A DNA stretch of 61,848 bases from Phormidium tenue FACHB-1050. GTDB taxonomy: Bacteria; Cyanobacteriota; Cyanobacteriia; Pseudanabaenales; Pseudanabaenaceae. The notes beneath the pieces were generated by a model, which saw only the letters and a list, made by a program, of their open reading frames with translations, was not told where the DNA came from and searched no databases. The number at the start of each line of letters is the position of its first letter. The stretch's first letter is position 1. Of this stretch, positions 59,934-61,848 are shown piece by piece. Position numbers and translations under genes: made by a program. The DNA is taken from contig NZ_JACJQY010000034.1 of NCBI RefSeq assembly GCF_014696925.1, positions 1-61,848 on the forward strand, in the 5' to 3' direction.

Positions 59934-61848
59934 TTGCGGGGTGAGGCGCTGAAGAATGCGGATGAGTGGGCGCGGGGTAAGCGACTCAGTGATGCGGATG
60001 AGTTTTTTTTGCGGGAGAGTCGGGAGGTTGAGAAGGTTGAGAGTAATCTCAAGCTAGAGGCGGAACGTCAGGCGAGGGAAACTGCGGAACAGGAAAGATT
60101 AATCGCGCTGAGGCAGCAGGAAATCGCTGAGGAGGAGGCGCGGGTTTTAGAGGAAAGGGCGATCATTTTAGATGATGCGAAGCAAAAGGCGGATCGCAGG
60201 GTGAAGATAGGTTCGGCAATTTTGGCGGTGACTTTGGCTTTGGCGACGGGTGCGGGGTTATGGGCGGCGCGATCGGTGAATGAGGCGAATGTGAAGGTTG
60301 CAGATACAAGGAAAGAGGCTGAGACTAAAGTTAAGGATGCCGATCAGAAGGTAGCTTTGGCAAATAAAGATGCTGAACAAATTGGAAAGAATGCAGAAAA
60401 AGAGAAAAGAGATGCAGCGCAGGCAGTGAGAGAGGCTCTAGCAAAAAAAAAAGAAGCGGATGAGAAGGTGACATCGGCGCAAAAGGATTTGGAATCGGCG
60501 AAGACTGAGTTAGCGAATGTGTCACAAGAGTCGGCGGAGAAGGTGGCTGAGGCACAAGCGAAAATTGCGGATGCGGAAGGGAAGGTAAAGGTTGCCTTAG
60601 CGGAACAGGCAAAGGCGGCACTGGCAGTGAAGATTGCAACTGATGATATTCAAATTGCTGATGCAAGGATCAAGAGTCTCGATGCTAAGGGAGACTTTCA
60701 GGGAGATCAGGTATTTGACGCTTTGGTTAAGGCGGTTAGTGCGGGACGGAAACTCAAGGACTTAGATCCTGAAGTTGCCAAGCGAGACAGGGCAAATACG
60801 CAAATGTTGGTGACTGCGAATTTGTCGCGGTTTGTCTATGGAGTCCAAGAAAAAAATCGCTTTGCTCATAGCAATATTGTCGATAGCGTAGCCTTTAGTC
60901 CCGATGGCAAGACTATTGCCACAGGAAGTTGGGACAAGACCGTCAAATTGTGGAATCTGGAAGGAAAAGAAATCCAAACATTCAAAGGGCATAGCGATAT
61001 TGTCCGCAGCGTAGCCTTTAGTCCCGATGGCAAGACCATAGCAACAGGCAGTAATGACTACACCGTCAAATTGTGGAATCTAGAAGGAAAAGAAATCCAA
61101 ACATTCAAAGGGCATAGCGATAGTGTCTTGAGCATAGCCTTTAGTCCCGATGGCAAGACCATTGCCACAGGCAGTTGGGACAAGACCGTCAAATTGTGGA
61201 ATCTGGAAGGAAAAGAAATCCAAACATTCAAAGGGCATAGCGATAGTGTCTTGAGCGTAGCCTTTAGTCCCGATGGCAAGACCATTGCCACAGGCAGTTG
61301 GGACGGCTCCGTCAAATTGTGGAATCTGGAAGGAAAAGAAATCCAAACATTCAAAGGGCATAGCGATAGTGTCTTGAGCGTAGCCTTTAGTCCCGATGGC
61401 AAGACCATTGCCACAGGCAGTTGGGACGGCTCCGTCAAATTGTGGAATCTGGAAGGAAAAGAAATCCAAACATTCAAAGGGCATAGCGATAGTGTCTTGA
61501 GCGTAGCCTTTAGTCCCGATGGCAAGACCATTGCCACAGGCAGTAATGACAAAACCGTCAAATTGTGGAATCTGGAAGGAAAAGAAACCCAAACATTCAA
61601 AGGGCATAGTGATAGTGTCGGTGACGTAGCCTTTAGTCCCGATGGCAAGACCATTGCCACGGGAAGTTCCGACAAAACCGTCAAATTGTGGAATCTGGAA
61701 GGAAAAGAAATCCAAACATTCAAAGGGCATAGTGATAGTGTCGGTGACGTAGCCTTTAGTCCCGATGGCAAGACCATTGCCACGGGAAGTTCCGATAAAA
61801 CCGTCAAATTGTGGAATCTGGAAGGAAAAGAAATCCAAACCTTGACAG
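59934..61848 (+). pseudogene. C-terminal part of the AAA-WD40 gene, after the insertion, running off the window
   Basis: The frame beginning LRGEALKNADEWARGKRLSD stays open to the last base. It contains a charged coiled coil (ESREVEKVESNLKLEAERQA), one membrane helix (KIGSAILAVTLALATGAGLW), a second long coiled coil rich in Ala, Lys and Glu up to about 60800, and then eight WD40 repeats of 41 residues from 60867. AAA-TM-coiled coil-WD40 is a common cyanobacterial layout. The natural start is lost to the insertion; internal starts such as GTG or ATG codons could still allow a separate product. Confidence 0.88.
60867..61848 (+). repeat. Array of eight near-identical WD40-coding units (123 bp each)
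   Basis: Units start at 60867, 60990, 61113, 61236, 61359, 61482, 61605 and 61728; the last is cut by the window end. Each encodes HSxxVxxVAFSPDGKTIATG followed by SxDxTVKLWNLEGKEIQTF. DNA identity between neighbours is very high and mismatches cluster at the same few codons. The array continues beyond the window, so its total number is unknown. Confidence 0.95.

Noticed and set aside
61058-61838. Two long minus-strand frames of about 250 codons opposite the WD40 array
   Set aside because: They are antisense images of the 123-bp repeats, with perfectly periodic peptides. The WD40 frame on the plus strand has the known motif and codon pattern.
1-61848. tRNA or rRNA genes
   Set aside because: I looked for T-loop and acceptor-type sequences in the gaps and found none that fold convincingly.

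Overview
The window is a chromosome segment from a cyanobacterium. It carries psbA, psaL/psaI, a run of ndh genes, ftrV and a Psb34-like gene, and the octamer GCGATCGC (HIP1) occurs very often. Base composition, the DUF families and the abundance of intergenic palindromes fit a filamentous, Pseudanabaena-like organism. That genus-level guess is only moderately supported.

Layout. 1-165 is the end of psbA with its terminator. 236-8390 is an accessory block: a VapBC pair, a serine-hydrolase-like protein, an orphan DUF433 antitoxin, a TerB-dynamin GTPase, a divergent 413-residue unknown protein, and then HigBA, ParDE and Phd/PIN modules. Short 3'-end remnants of a second dynamin gene and a second '413' gene lie on the two outer sides of the present pair. 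8511-29870 is mostly housekeeping: aspA, glmU, a GAF-GGDEF protein, DUF2330, an RnfD-like protein, an SPFH protein, ftrV, rsfS, rsmA, an Rpn nuclease, a beta-helix protein, an ABC ATPase, a compact Mrp antiporter cluster and a J-domain/TPR protein. 29871-31453 is a poorly coding stretch with one nonsense-interrupted small gene. 31454-35601 is ndhH-A-I-G-E, the order also found in chloroplast genomes. 35777-54638 holds an amber-interrupted C39-peptidase-like gene, a phytol-kinase-like gene, a TPR-CHAT protein, a Psb34-like protein, a Pat-type acyl-CoA synthetase/acetyltransferase, DUF2358, DUF1838, tlyA, rpsA, rsmB, mraY, psaL-psaI and nth. 54815-61848 is a second accessory block on one strand: a CHAT-AAA gene broken by a one-base insertion, a PD-(D/E)XK nuclease, a Uma2 nuclease, a small helical protein, an HNH nuclease and an AAA-WD40 gene broken by a 113-bp inverted-repeat element.

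What stands out. (1) About 20 long, near-perfect palindromes lie in intergenic DNA between 12.7 and 54 kb. Their arms are usually 19-31 bp and their loop is usually exactly three bases. Arm sequences differ between loci. One subfamily sits inside an outer inverted repeat beginning TATAGCT. (2) In the 3' accessory block both ATPase genes are interrupted while the nuclease genes between them are open. The MITE-like insertion has an 8-bp target duplication, and removing one copy restores the reading frame exactly. The downstream WD40 units are nearly identical except at a few positions, as in repeat-homogenised recognition domains. (3) In the 5' block the tails of an older dynamin/413 pair bracket the present one, which suggests replacement of an entire divergent pair.

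How the genes relate. The ndh cluster builds the membrane and connecting arms of photosynthetic NDH-1. psaL/psaI, psbA, the Psb34-like gene and ftrV serve the photosystems and their redox control. rsmA, rsmB, tlyA, rsfS and rpsA serve ribosomes, and glmU and mraY serve the cell wall. The two accessory blocks look like defence, stress or addiction modules in several states of decay.
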